Part shown: positions 19,066 through 27,027 of the stretch, one piece after another | Layout of the letters: every line of letters starts with the position of its first letter | Position numbering within the stretch: position 1 is the first letter of the stretch | NCBI RefSeq assembly: GCF_000720135.1 | Contig: NZ_JOIU01000008.1 | Location: 124,001-188,000 of the forward strand | Source of the DNA: Streptomyces sp. NRRL S-1022 | Lineage (GTDB): Bacteria; Actinomycetota; Actinomycetes; Streptomycetales; Streptomycetaceae | DNA: 64,000 nt | Reading direction: 5' to 3' | Made by a program: the position numbers and the translations under genes | Notes under the pieces: generated by a model | What the model was told of the DNA's origin: nothing | The model's database searches: none | What the model saw: only the letters and a program-made list of their open reading frames with translations

Positions 19066-19791
19066 GTCCACCGGGCCCACCCCGGCCCGCCGGGCCAGCG
19101 CGACGGCGGCCAGCGTGGAGTGGACGCCGAGCTTGCCGAGGACGTTCTGCATGTGGGTGCGGACGGTGTGCGGGGACAGGAACAGCCGCTCCGCCACGGC
19201 CTTGCGGCCGAGCCCGGCGACCATGCAGCGCAGCACCTCCCGCTCCCTCGGGGTGAGGGACTCCACCAGCCGCTCGCTCTCGGTGCGGTGCCTGCGCGCC
19301 GCCGTCAGCTCCTTGAGCACGCCGGTGAGCAGCGCGGGCGGCAGGTGGGTCTCGTCGCGCAGCACCCCCCGGATCACCGTCAGCAGCCGGGACAGCGAGC
19401 AGTCCTTGGCGACCCAGCCGCAGGCCCCGGCCTGCAGCGCGAGGGCGGCGCGGCGCGGGTCGTCCTTCTCGGCGAGGACGACGATCCGTACGGCGGGCTG
19501 GGCGGCGCGTACCCCGGTGACCAGGGAGATCCCGTCGACCAGCCCCTCCTCGTCCCCTTCCTGCACGGGTACGGCCGGGCGGACGCCGGGCAGGTTGCCG
19601 CCCAGGTCGGCGTCGACCAGGAGCACGTCGTAACGGCGGCCCTCCGTGGCGGCGCGTTCCAGGCAGCGCAGTGCGGCCGGGCCGCTGCCTGCGGCGAAGA
19701 CGTCGACGTCGGGCTCGGCCGCCAGGGCCGCGGCGAGCGACTCGGCGAAGATGCGGTGGTCGTCCACGACCAGGACTCGGATACGAACCAC
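19024..19791 (-). CDS. NarL/LuxR-type response regulator with enlarged receiver
   Basis: A 255-residue regulator. The receiver starts R-I-R-V-L-V-V-D-D-H and its acceptor is probably the second Asp of L-L-V-D-A-D. About 25 extra residues (G-N-L-P-G-V ... E-E-G-L-V) are inserted right after it, which is unusual. The conserved Lys is in V-A-K-D. The C-terminal LuxR helix-turn-helix shows L-T-P-R-E-R-E-V-L and L-S-P-H-T-V-R-T-H. GTG 19791 follows GGGGAGGGG; an in-frame upstream stretch to 20025 has no such support. No kinase gene is adjacent. Confidence 0.85.
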   Translation of the reverse strand: MVRIRVLVVDDHRIFAESLAAALAAEPDVDVFAAGSGPAALRCLERAATEGRRYDVLLVDADLGGNLPGVRPAVPVQEGDEEGLVDGISLVTGVRAAQPAVRIVVLAEKDDPRRAALALQAGACGWVAKDCSLSRLLTVIRGVLRDETHLPPALLTGVLKELTAARRHRTESERLVESLTPREREVLRCMVAGLGRKAVAERLFLSPHTVRTHMQNVLGKLGVHSTLAAVALARRAGVGPVDLAGDVVERGGQLA

Positions 19792-20112
19792 GAAACCCCC
19801 TCCCCCAGGCTCCGCGTGGAGCAGGGGATACCAAGGTCCGGAAAGCTCCGGAACAGGCAGGCCCGGAAAAACGCCCGGAGACGGATGGGAGGACGACGAC
19901 GACGCGGGTACGGCACCCGCGGACAGGAACGCGCGCCGCACGGCCGCCGCCGTTGCGGACACTGCTACCCCCACCGCGGGTGTCGTACCCGCCTGTCTCG
20001 CCCCCTGAGCGGCACCGGCCCCCACCGGTGCTGTTCCTCAGAGTACGGACGGGAGCACGGAGCGGAAGCGGATTTGCAGAACTGGCCGTCCGACGCGTTT
20101 ATGGTGTGCCAC
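19792..20112. other. Intergenic region between divergent genes
   Basis: A 321-bp gap between the response regulator (left) and the acetyltransferase (right). It holds a short hairpin, GCACCGG/CCGGTGC (20012-20031), and a possible rightward promoter, TTGCAG (20074-20079) with TTTATG or TATGGT near 20100. No gene is evident. Confidence 0.5.
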
Positions 20113-20553
20113 ATGTTTCGTATTGAGGCGGAAGTCGACAAAGCGCGACGGGATCTGCTCCGCTCGCTGCTGCGGGACACCAACACGGCGGCGTCCCCGG
20201 TCCTCGCCGCGCTGCGCGGCACGCCCGGCGAACGCGAAGTGCCGCTCCACGTCTGGGCGCTGGACCCCGCCGGCGGCCTGGCGGGCGGTCTGGTCGGCCA
20301 CACCTGGACGACCTGGCTGCACGTCACCTACCTGTGGACCGACCCCCGCCACCGCGGCACGGGCCTCGGCACCCGTCTCCTCGCCGAGGCCGAACACCTC
20401 GCCACCACCCGCGGCTGCACCGCCTCCCGCCTGGAGACCTGGGACTTCCAGGCCCCGGCCTTCTACCGGAAACGGGGCTACGAGGTCGTCGGCACGATCC
20501 CGGACTACCCACCCGGTGTCACGGAGTACATCCTGACCAAGCGGCTGGACTGA
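20113..20553 (+). CDS. GNAT-family N-acetyltransferase
   Basis: A 146-residue acetyltransferase. The acetyl-CoA binding motif A is clear: D-P-R-H-R-G-T-G-L-G-T-R-L-L, followed by a strand with S-R-L-E-T-W-D-F-Q-A and the terminal Y-R-K-R-G-Y-E-V-V-G motif B. The substrate is unknown. Neither ATG 20113 nor the in-frame ATG 20101 has a ribosome site; a possible promoter would start transcription at about 20112, so a leaderless mRNA beginning at ATG 20113 is likely. It is convergent with galK. Confidence 0.85.
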   Translation: MFRIEAEVDKARRDLLRSLLRDTNTAASPVLAALRGTPGEREVPLHVWALDPAGGLAGGLVGHTWTTWLHVTYLWTDPRHRGTGLGTRLLAEAEHLATTRGCTASRLETWDFQAPAFYRKRGYEVVGTIPDYPPGVTEYILTKRLD

Positions 20554-20580
20554 CGGGGGCTCGTCCCGCGCGGGCGACGC

Positions 20581-20619
20581 GACCGGCCCCGCGCACGGGC
20601 GTCGTGCGCGGGGCCGGTC
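20581..20619. terminator. Strong bidirectional hairpin terminator
   Basis: Arms GACCGGCCCCGCGCAC and GTGCGCGGGGCCGGTC (16 bp, perfect) enclose a 7-nt loop. It lies between the 3' ends of the acetyltransferase gene and galK, 28 and 22 bp away. Confidence 0.88.
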
Positions 20620-20640
20620 GGGGTGGTGGGGGGGCGGGGG

Positions 20641-21804
20641 TCAGCTCAGTCGGCGTGCGCCCGCCGCCGGTACCGCCTCGAAGACCCGCGGTGCCTTGCA
20701 GGCCGCCGCCGCGAAGGCCTCCTCGACGGCTTTGGTGAGGGTGTCGACCTCGGTGGCCTCGGCCAGGACGATGGCCGACCCGCCGAAGCCGCCGCCGGTC
20801 ATGCGGGCGCCCAGGGCGCCGTGCGCGAGGGCGGTGTCGACGACCAGGTCCAGCTCCGGGCAGGAGATGCGGAAGTCGTCGCGGAGGGAGGCGTGGCCCT
20901 CGGTGAGGACCGGGCCGATCGCCCGGGTGTCGCCGGCCCGCAGGAGGGCGACGGTGCGTTCGACGCGTTCGTCCTCCGTGACCACGTGGCGGACCAGGCG
21001 GACGACCTCCTCCTCGTCGCCGAGGCGGGCCAGGGCCGCGTCCAGGCCGTCGTACGGGATGTCCCGCAGGGCGTCGACGCCGAGCAGGGCCGCGCCCTTC
21101 TCGCAGCCGGCCCGGCGCTTGCCGTACTCGCCGCCGCTGTGGGCGTGCTTGACCTGGGTGTCCACGACCAGCAGGCGCAGGCCCTCGGCCGCGAGGTCGA
21201 AGGGGATCTGCTGCTGGGACAGGTCGCGGGTGTCGAGGAACAGCGCGTGCCCCGGCTCGCAGCAGGCCGACGCGGTCTGGTCCATGATGCCGGTCGGGGC
21301 GCCCACGTAGACGTTCTCGGCGCGCTGGCACAGGCGGGCCAGCTTCCAGCGCTGCAGGCCGAGGTCGTACAGGTCGTTGAGCGCCAGGGCGACCACGACC
21401 TCCAGTGCCGCGGACGAGGACAGGCCGGCGCCCGTCGGCACCGTGGAGGCGAGGTGGATGTCGGCGCCGGTGACCGGATGGCCCGCCTCGCGCAGGGCCC
21501 AGACCACCCCCGCCGGGTACGCCGTCCACTCCCGGTCGCTCTCCGGGGCGAGGGCGTCCAGCCGCAGCTCGGTGATCCGCGCGGCCCCGCCGTCGATGTC
21601 CGCGGAAGTCAGCCGCAGGAGCCCGTCGGTGCGGCGGGAGACCGCCGCGAGCGCCTGGTGCGGCAGCGCGAACGGCATGACGAAGCCGTCGTTGTAGTCG
21701 GTGTGCTCGCCGATCAGGTTGACCCGGCCGGGCGCCGCCCACACGCCCTCCGGCTGCGCCCCGTACAGCTCGGCGAAGCGTCCGGCGACCTGTTGTGCCC
21801 CCAC
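20641..21804 (-). CDS. galK: Galactokinase
   Basis: A 387-residue GHMP kinase phosphorylating galactose at C1. The galactokinase signature G-R-V-N-L-I-G-E-H-T-D-Y-N-D-G is near the N-terminus, the ATP loop is P-T-G-A-G-L-S-S-S-A-A-L and the third motif is M-T-G-G-G-F-G-G-S. GTG 21804 overlaps the galE stop (TAGTG), with GAGGGAG inside the end of galE, so translation is coupled. It is the last gene of galTEK. Confidence 0.96.
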   Translation of the reverse strand: MGAQQVAGRFAELYGAQPEGVWAAPGRVNLIGEHTDYNDGFVMPFALPHQALAAVSRRTDGLLRLTSADIDGGAARITELRLDALAPESDREWTAYPAGVVWALREAGHPVTGADIHLASTVPTGAGLSSSAALEVVVALALNDLYDLGLQRWKLARLCQRAENVYVGAPTGIMDQTASACCEPGHALFLDTRDLSQQQIPFDLAAEGLRLLVVDTQVKHAHSGGEYGKRRAGCEKGAALLGVDALRDIPYDGLDAALARLGDEEEVVRLVRHVVTEDERVERTVALLRAGDTRAIGPVLTEGHASLRDDFRISCPELDLVVDTALAHGALGARMTGGGFGGSAIVLAEATEVDTLTKAVEEAFAAAACKAPRVFEAVPAAGARRLS

Positions 21805-22766
21805 TAGTGCTCCCTCGTGATGCTCTGCGCGAACTCCCACGCGTCCGCGACGATGCCCGCGAGATCCGCGCGGGTCGGGTTCCAGCCCAGTTTCTCGCGG
21901 GCGGTGTCCGCGGCGGCGACCAGGACGGCCGGGTCGCCGCCCCGGCGCGGGGCGGCCACCTCGGGGATCGGGTGGCCGGTGACCTCGCGGACGGTCTCGA
22001 TGACCTCGCGGACGGAGAAGCCGTTGCCGTTGCCCAGGTTGCAGATCAGGTGCTCGCCCGGCCGCGCGGCCGTCAGGGCCAGCAGGTGGGCGTCGGCCAG
22101 GTCGGCGACGTGGATGTAGTCGCGGACGCAGGTGCCGTCGGGGGTCGGGTAGTCGTCACCGTAGACCGAGATCGCCTCGCGGCGGCCCTGGGCGACCTGG
22201 AGGACCAGCGGGATCAGGTGCGACTCGGGGTCGTGCCGCTCGCCGAACGCGCCGTACGCGCCGGCCACGTTGAAGTAGCGCAGGGACACCGCGGCCAGTC
22301 CGTGGGCGGCCGCCTCGCTGGTGATCATGTGGTCGACGGCGAGCTTGGTGGCGCCGTAGGGGCTGGTGGGCCGGGTCGGCGCGGTCTCCCGGATCGGGGT
22401 CTGCTCCGGCTCGCCGTAGGTGGCCGCGGTGGAGGAGAACACCAGCGTGCCCACGCCGGCCTCGCGCATCGCGGCGAGCAGCGCCATGCTGCCGCCGACG
22501 TTGTTCTCCCAGTACTTCTCCGGCTTCACCACCGACTCGCCGACCTGCGAGAACGCGGCGAAGTGCAGCACGCCGTCGAAAGAGGCGTCGAGCCACTTGG
22601 CGGCGTCGCGGATGTCGCCCTCGACGAAGGCCGCGCCGGCCGGGACGCCCGCGCGGAAGCCGGTGGAGAGGTTGTCGAGGACCGTGACCTCGTGGCCGGC
22701 CTCCAGCAGATGCTGGGCCACGACACTGCCGACGTATCCCGCGCCACCCGTCACCAGGTACTTCAT
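21804..22766 (-). CDS. galE: UDP-glucose 4-epimerase
   Basis: A 320-residue short-chain-fold epimerase interconverting UDP-galactose and UDP-glucose. The NAD-binding motif T-G-G-A-G-Y-V-G-S opens the protein; the catalytic pair is S-S-T-A-A-T-Y-G and Y-G-A-T-K, and [10 protein letters not shown] marks the substrate side. Its ATG overlaps the galT stop by 4 bp. Streptomyces gal operons can have a second promoter serving galE and galK; I could not identify it by eye. Confidence 0.96.
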   Translation of the reverse strand: MKYLVTGGAGYVGSVVAQHLLEAGHEVTVLDNLSTGFRAGVPAGAAFVEGDIRDAAKWLDASFDGVLHFAAFSQVGESVVKPEKYWENNVGGSMALLAAMREAGVGTLVFSSTAATYGEPEQTPIRETAPTRPTSPYGATKLAVDHMITSEAAAHGLAAVSLRYFNVAGAYGAFGERHDPESHLIPLVLQVAQGRREAISVYGDDYPTPDGTCVRDYIHVADLADAHLLALTAARPGEHLICNLGNGNGFSVREVIETVREVTGHPIPEVAAPRRGGDPAVLVAAADTAREKLGWNPTRADLAGIVADAWEFAQSITREH

Positions 22767-23824
22767 GAACTCGCTACCTCTCGCAGTCGCTCGGCCGCGC
22801 GCTCCGGCGGCACGTCGTTGATGAACACGTTCATGCCGGACTCGGAACCCGCGAGAAACTTCAGCTTGCCGGAAGTACGGCGGATGGTGAAAAGCTCAAG
22901 GTGGAGCGCGAAGTCGTCGCGCGTCACCCCGTCGAACTCCTCCAGCGCGCCGAACGGGGCCTGGTGCCAGGCCGCGATGTACGGCGTCGGAGGCTCACCC
23001 TCGCCGAAGATACGGTCGAAGCGCCTCAAGAGTTCCAGATAGACCTGGGGGAATTCTGTGCGCGCGGCCTCGTCGAGCGCGAGCAGGTCGGGCACGCGGC
23101 GCTTGGGGTACAGGTGGACCTCGTACGGCCAGTGCGCCGCGTACGGCACGAAGGCCGCCCAGTGTTCACCCTCAAGGACGACCCGCTCACCGGCGAGTTC
23201 CCGCTCCAGGACGGCGTCGAACAGGTTCTCCCCGCCGGTGGCCTCCTTGTGGGCGGCGAGCGAGCGGAGCATCAGCGCGGTGCGCGGGGTGGTGAAGGGG
23301 TAGGCGTAGATCTGTCCGTGCGGGTGGCCCAGGGTCACGCCGATCTCGGCACCGCGGTTCTCGAAACAGAACACCTGCTCGACGGAGGGCAGATGCGACA
23401 GCTCCGACGTGCGGTCGGTCCACGCGTCCAGCACCAGCCGCGCCTGCTCCTCGCCGAGGCCGGCGAAGGAGGCGTCGTGGTCGGAGGTGAAGCAGACCAC
23501 CTCGCAGCGGCCGGAGTCGCCGGCGAGGGAGGGGAACCGGTTCTCGAAGACGACGACGTCGTAGGAGGAGTCCGGGATCTCGCTCAGCCGGTCGCCGCGC
23601 GTCGGGCACAGGGGGCATTCGTCGGCCGGCGGGTGGTAGGTGCGGCCCTGGCGGTGCGAGGCGACGGCGACACGGTCGCCGAGCAGCGGGTCGCGGCGGA
23701 TCTCGGACGTGGTGACCGTACGGTCCAGCGGGCGCCGGTCGGCCGCGTCGCGGACCGTGTCGTCCCGAAGGTCGTAGTAGATCAGCTCACGACCGTCGGC
23801 CAGCCGGGTCGAGGTCTTCTTCAC
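22763..23824 (-). CDS. galT: Galactose-1-phosphate uridylyltransferase
   Basis: A 353-residue enzyme exchanging UMP between UDP-glucose and galactose 1-phosphate. The active-site motif G-H-P-H-G-Q is present, as are the zinc-ligand pair C-P-L-C and F-E-N-R-F-P. GTG 23824 has a good AAGGAG site; the in-frame extension upstream is poor. First gene of the galactose operon, divergent from a sugar symporter. Confidence 0.95.
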   Translation of the reverse strand: MKKTSTRLADGRELIYYDLRDDTVRDAADRRPLDRTVTTSEIRRDPLLGDRVAVASHRQGRTYHPPADECPLCPTRGDRLSEIPDSSYDVVVFENRFPSLAGDSGRCEVVCFTSDHDASFAGLGEEQARLVLDAWTDRTSELSHLPSVEQVFCFENRGAEIGVTLGHPHGQIYAYPFTTPRTALMLRSLAAHKEATGGENLFDAVLERELAGERVVLEGEHWAAFVPYAAHWPYEVHLYPKRRVPDLLALDEAARTEFPQVYLELLRRFDRIFGEGEPPTPYIAAWHQAPFGALEEFDGVTRDDFALHLELFTIRRTSGKLKFLAGSESGMNVFINDVPPERAAERLREVASS

Positions 23825-23875
23825 GCCGGACTCCTTGTTCAGCCCCGAAGGGTGTGTCCGCACCCAATCACTCAA

Positions 23876-23981
23876 CACAATCAAACATAACAGACCACAA
23901 CTCCACAACCGCTCGGTCGATCACAATCAAACAAAGAACACCAGCTGAAGTGTTCAAATAACGAACACGGCGGCGTAGGTT
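23876..23981. promoter_or_regulatory. Divergent gal operator/promoter region
   Basis: Two copies of CACAATCAAACA (23876-23887 and 23922-23933) lie 46 bp apart; their complement TGTTTGATTGTG resembles DeoR-family sites. The hexamer GAACAC occurs at 23936 (with GTGTTC at 23950) and again at 23963, giving inverted and direct copies. A candidate rightward promoter is TTCAAA (23953)-N17-TAGGTT (23976). Streptomyces galP1 is known to have a complex operator made of direct hexamer repeats, and this region is its positional equivalent. It is strikingly A+T-rich for this genome. Confidence 0.7.
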
Positions 23982-24018
23982 CCGCTCTGGATCAGTTCGC
24001 GCAACGAAGCGAGTTCTC

Positions 24019-25710
24019 ATGCAAACCCCCACAGACGCCCCCACCTATCTGGCGGCGGAGCTACGACTCCCCACCAACTGGCTGGACTACACGATCCTGG
24101 CGATCTACTTCGTCGTCGTCCTCGGCATCGGCTTCGCCGCCCGGCGCTCCGTGAAGACCAGCCTCGACTTCTTCCTCTCCGGACGCTCGCTGCCCGCGTG
24201 GATCACCGGCCTCGCCTTCATCTCGGCGAACCTCGCGGCCACCGAGATCCTCGGCATGGCCGCCAACAGCGCCCAGTACGGCGCCTACACCGTCCACTGG
24301 TACTGGATCGGCGCCATCCCCGCCATGGTCTTCCTCGGCCTGGTGATGATGCCCTTCTACTACGGCAGCAAGGTCCGCTCGGTCCCCGAGTTCCTGCTGC
24401 TGCGCTTCGACCGGGCCGCCCACCTGCTCAGTTCGATCCTGTTCGCGTTCGCCGCCATCCTGATCGCGGGCGTCAACCTCTACGCCCTCGCGATCGTCGT
24501 CGAGGCCCTGCTCGGCTGGCCGCAGTGGGTCGCCATCGTCGTCGCCGGCGCGTTCGTGCTCGCGTACATCACCCTGGGCGGTCTGTCCTCGGCGATCTAC
24601 AACGAGGTGCTCCAGTTCTTCGTGATCCTGGCCGCGCTCATCCCGATCACGATCCTCGGCCTGAAGAAGGTCGGCGGCTGGGGCGGGCTGACCGACAAGC
24701 TCACCGCGACCCACGGCGCCGACTTCACCACGGCCTGGGGCGGGACCGGCATCGGGCACGTCAACCCGCTCGGCGCCAACTGGCTCACCATCGTCCTCGG
24801 CCTCGGCTTCGTGCTCTCCTTCGGCTACTGGACCACCAACTTCGCCGAGGTGCAGCGCGCCCTGTCCGCGAAGAACCTCTCCGCCGGCCAGCGGACCCCG
24901 CTGATCGCCGCCTACCCGAAGATCTTCATCGTCTTCCTGGTGATGATCCCGGGCCTGGTCGCCGCCGCGCTGATCCCGAGGTTCGGCACCGCCGGCTCCG
25001 GCTACCAGTACAACGACGCCATCCCCTTCCTGATGCAGGAGCTGCTGCCCAACGGTGTGCTCGGCATCGCCGTCACCGGTCTGCTGGCGGCCTTCATGGC
25101 GGGCATGGCGGCGAACGTGTCGTCGTTCAACACCGTGTTCACCAACGACATCTGGGCCAAGTACGTGGTGCGCGGCCGCGAGGACGCCTACTACGTGCGG
25201 TTCGGCCGCCTGATCACCGCGGTCGGCGTCTGCGCCTCCGTCGGCACGGCGTTCCTGGCGTCCTCGTTCTCGAACATCATGAGCTACCTCCAGACGCTCT
25301 TCTCCTTCTTCAACGTGCCGATGTTCGTCGTCTTCATCGTCGGCATGTTCTGGAAGCGCGCGTCGGCCAAGTCCGGCTTCTGGGGCCTGCTCGCGGGCAC
25401 CGTCACCGCGATGGTCAACTACTTCGTGCTCTACAAGAAGGGCATCATCTCGATCCCCACCGACCAGGGCGCCAACTTCGTCTCCGCGATCGCGGGCTTC
25501 GTCGCCGGCGCGGTCGTGATGGTCGCGGTCTCCCTGTTCACCAAGCCGAAGCCGGCGGAAGAGCTGCAGGGCCTGGTCTACGGCACCCGCTCCCCCGGCA
25601 TGTCCGAACCGCCCGCCGAGGGCGACGACGCCTGGTACCGCAAGCCGGCCCTGCTGGGCTGGGGCGCGGTCGTGCTGGCCGCCGCCTGCTACATCCCGTT
25701 CTCGTTCTGA
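24019..25710 (+). CDS. Sodium/solute symporter (SSS family), probably for galactose
   Basis: A 563-residue transporter with about 14 membrane segments. SSS-family features include S-G-R-S-L-P-A-W, S-A-N-L-A-A-T-E in the first inverted repeat and F-M-A-G-M-A-A-N-V-S-S-F-N in the sodium-site region. Divergence from galTEK across a shared control region suggests galactose (or another hexose) as substrate. ATG 24019 has only a weak ribosome site. The next gene begins 21 bp downstream. Confidence 0.88.
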   Translation: MQTPTDAPTYLAAELRLPTNWLDYTILAIYFVVVLGIGFAARRSVKTSLDFFLSGRSLPAWITGLAFISANLAATEILGMAANSAQYGAYTVHWYWIGAIPAMVFLGLVMMPFYYGSKVRSVPEFLLLRFDRAAHLLSSILFAFAAILIAGVNLYALAIVVEALLGWPQWVAIVVAGAFVLAYITLGGLSSAIYNEVLQFFVILAALIPITILGLKKVGGWGGLTDKLTATHGADFTTAWGGTGIGHVNPLGANWLTIVLGLGFVLSFGYWTTNFAEVQRALSAKNLSAGQRTPLIAAYPKIFIVFLVMIPGLVAAALIPRFGTAGSGYQYNDAIPFLMQELLPNGVLGIAVTGLLAAFMAGMAANVSSFNTVFTNDIWAKYVVRGREDAYYVRFGRLITAVGVCASVGTAFLASSFSNIMSYLQTLFSFFNVPMFVVFIVGMFWKRASAKSGFWGLLAGTVTAMVNYFVLYKKGIISIPTDQGANFVSAIAGFVAGAVVMVAVSLFTKPKPAEELQGLVYGTRSPGMSEPPAEGDDAWYRKPALLGWGAVVLAAACYIPFSF

Positions 25711-25731
25711 CGCGGGAGGATCGAGGAAACC

Positions 25732-26076
25732 ATGACCGAGCATCCTGAGCAGCCGCGCCGTCCGCTGCACTACACAGAGGAAGACGTCCAGCGGGAGGTC
25801 TCCGAGCTCCAGACCAAGTCCGCGACCGCGGCCCGCATCTTCGACCTGCGCCGCATCATCGGCGGACTCTTCGTGCTCTACGGCGTCATCGTCACGATCA
25901 CCGGGATCACCGACTCCCAGGCCGCGATCGACAAGGCCGAGGGCGTCAACATCAACCTGTGGACCGGGATCGGCATGCTGCTGCTGGGCATCTTCTTCCT
26001 GGCTTGGCTGAAGCTGCGGCCCACACCCCCGCCGCTTCCTCCGGAGGGTGTGCCGGAGGAAGGGCCGGGCGAGTGA
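25732..26076 (+). CDS. Small two-helix membrane protein linked to the symporter
   Basis: A 114-residue protein: a charged cytosolic N-terminus (1-40), membrane segments at ~41-61 and ~76-94, and a Pro/Glu-rich tail. The ATG has GGGAGGATCGAGG upstream. The short gap from the symporter points to one operon and an accessory role. No family function is recognised. Confidence 0.8.
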   Translation: MTEHPEQPRRPLHYTEEDVQREVSELQTKSATAARIFDLRRIIGGLFVLYGVIVTITGITDSQAAIDKAEGVNINLWTGIGMLLLGIFFLAWLKLRPTPPPLPPEGVPEEGPGE

Positions 26077-26112
26077 CGCCGGCACCGGTACCACCGGGCC
26101 GGTAGCGCCGCA

Positions 26113-26190
26113 GGGGTGCGGGCCGCCGCCCGGCCGCGGGTGCGCGGGGGCTGGGCGCACATTTCCCCGCGCCCCTTCGGGGCGCTACCG
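26113..26190 (-). repeat. Streptomyces-type dispersed intergenic palindromic repeat
   Basis: Read on the minus strand it starts with the hairpin GCGCCCC-GAA-GGGGCGC (26185-26169), followed by a GGGGAA segment and a C-rich part ending with CCGCGGCCGGGCGG. This layout matches a sequence I recognise as recurring between genes in many Streptomyces chromosomes. It separates two convergent genes and its hairpin abuts the response-regulator stop, so it probably also terminates transcription. Confidence 0.6.
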
Positions 26191-26868
26191 CGGGCCGGGG
26201 TGCATGGGGCCGGCGCGGTCCAGCAGGCCCGTTCTCGCCGCCAGGGCCGCCGCCTCCAGCCGGGAGCCCACGCCCAGCTTCATCAGGACCCGCTGGACAT
26301 GGGTGCGTGCGGTGCTCGGGGCGATGCCCATGCCCGCCGCGATCCGCCGGGTGTCCTCGCCGTCGGCGACCCGGACCAGCACCTCCACCTCACGCGGTGT
26401 CAGCATCTCCAGCAGCCGCTGCGCCTCGTCGTCGGGCTGCGCCACCGGGTTCAGCAGCTCGCCGAACGCGTCCTGGAGCAGCAGCGGAGCCACGGCGGCC
26501 TCCCCGGCCCTGGCCTTCATGATGGCCCGCTCGACCCCCTCGATCCGCTCGTCGTGCCGCACGTACCCCGACGCGCCCGCGGCGAAGGCCGCCGCGATCC
26601 CGCGCGGCGACGGCACCGGGCCGAGCACCAGCACCGCCACCTGCGGACGCTCCCGCTTGATCTTCACCACCGGGTCGAAGACCCCCGGCTCGGCCGGCGC
26701 CGCCGTACCCAGCAGACACACCTCGGGCGCCCGCGCGATCACCAGATCCGCCGCGCCCGCGGCCGGCGCCGCCGCCGCGACGACCCGGTGCCCGCGCAGC
26801 TTGAGCGCCGACGCCAGCGCCTCCGCGAGCAGCCGATGGTCGTCGACGACCATGAGCCGCACTCCCAT
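26185..26868 (-). CDS. Atypical LuxR-type response regulator lacking the phosphoacceptor Asp
   Basis: A 227-residue regulator. The receiver begins V-R-L-M-V-V-D-D-H, but the acceptor strand reads V-C-L-L-G-T, with Gly where Asp is expected, and the conserved Lys is Arg in G-Y-V-R-H-D. Classical phosphorylation is therefore unlikely. The C-terminal helix-turn-helix is intact (L-T-P-R-E-V-E-V-L and A-P-S-T-A-R-T-H-V-Q). ATG 26868 has GGGGG upstream. No kinase is adjacent. Control by ligand, protein partner or protein level is inferred. Confidence 0.85.
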   Translation of the reverse strand: MGVRLMVVDDHRLLAEALASALKLRGHRVVAAAAPAAGAADLVIARAPEVCLLGTAAPAEPGVFDPVVKIKRERPQVAVLVLGPVPSPRGIAAAFAAGASGYVRHDERIEGVERAIMKARAGEAAVAPLLLQDAFGELLNPVAQPDDEAQRLLEMLTPREVEVLVRVADGEDTRRIAAGMGIAPSTARTHVQRVLMKLGVGSRLEAAALAARTGLLDRAGPMHPGPR

Positions 26869-26956
26869 ACACCAACCCCCCAGTCCCCCCGGCACCCCCG
26901 CCCTACATGCCCCCGGAAGCTACACGCTTGTTCGACGTCGCGCTGCCCCTCTCCAT

Positions 26957-26995
26957 GAGAAGTGCCCCGGATCGATGAAATCCGGGGCACTTCTC
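26957..26995 (-). terminator. Perfect 16-bp hairpin terminator
   Basis: GAGAAGTGCCCCGGAT and ATCCGGGGCACTTCTC enclose a 7-nt loop. It lies 32 bp after the stop of the propeller-protein gene and upstream of the atypical regulator gene, isolating the two units. Confidence 0.88.
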
Positions 26996-27027
26996 GGCAA
27001 GTCACTCATTCGGGCGAGACCGCGGCG

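Noticed and set aside
24061..26160. A 699-codon antisense frame across the symporter gene
   Set aside because: Low-complexity Gly/Asp/Glu composition, opposite a clear membrane transporter gene; compositional shadow.
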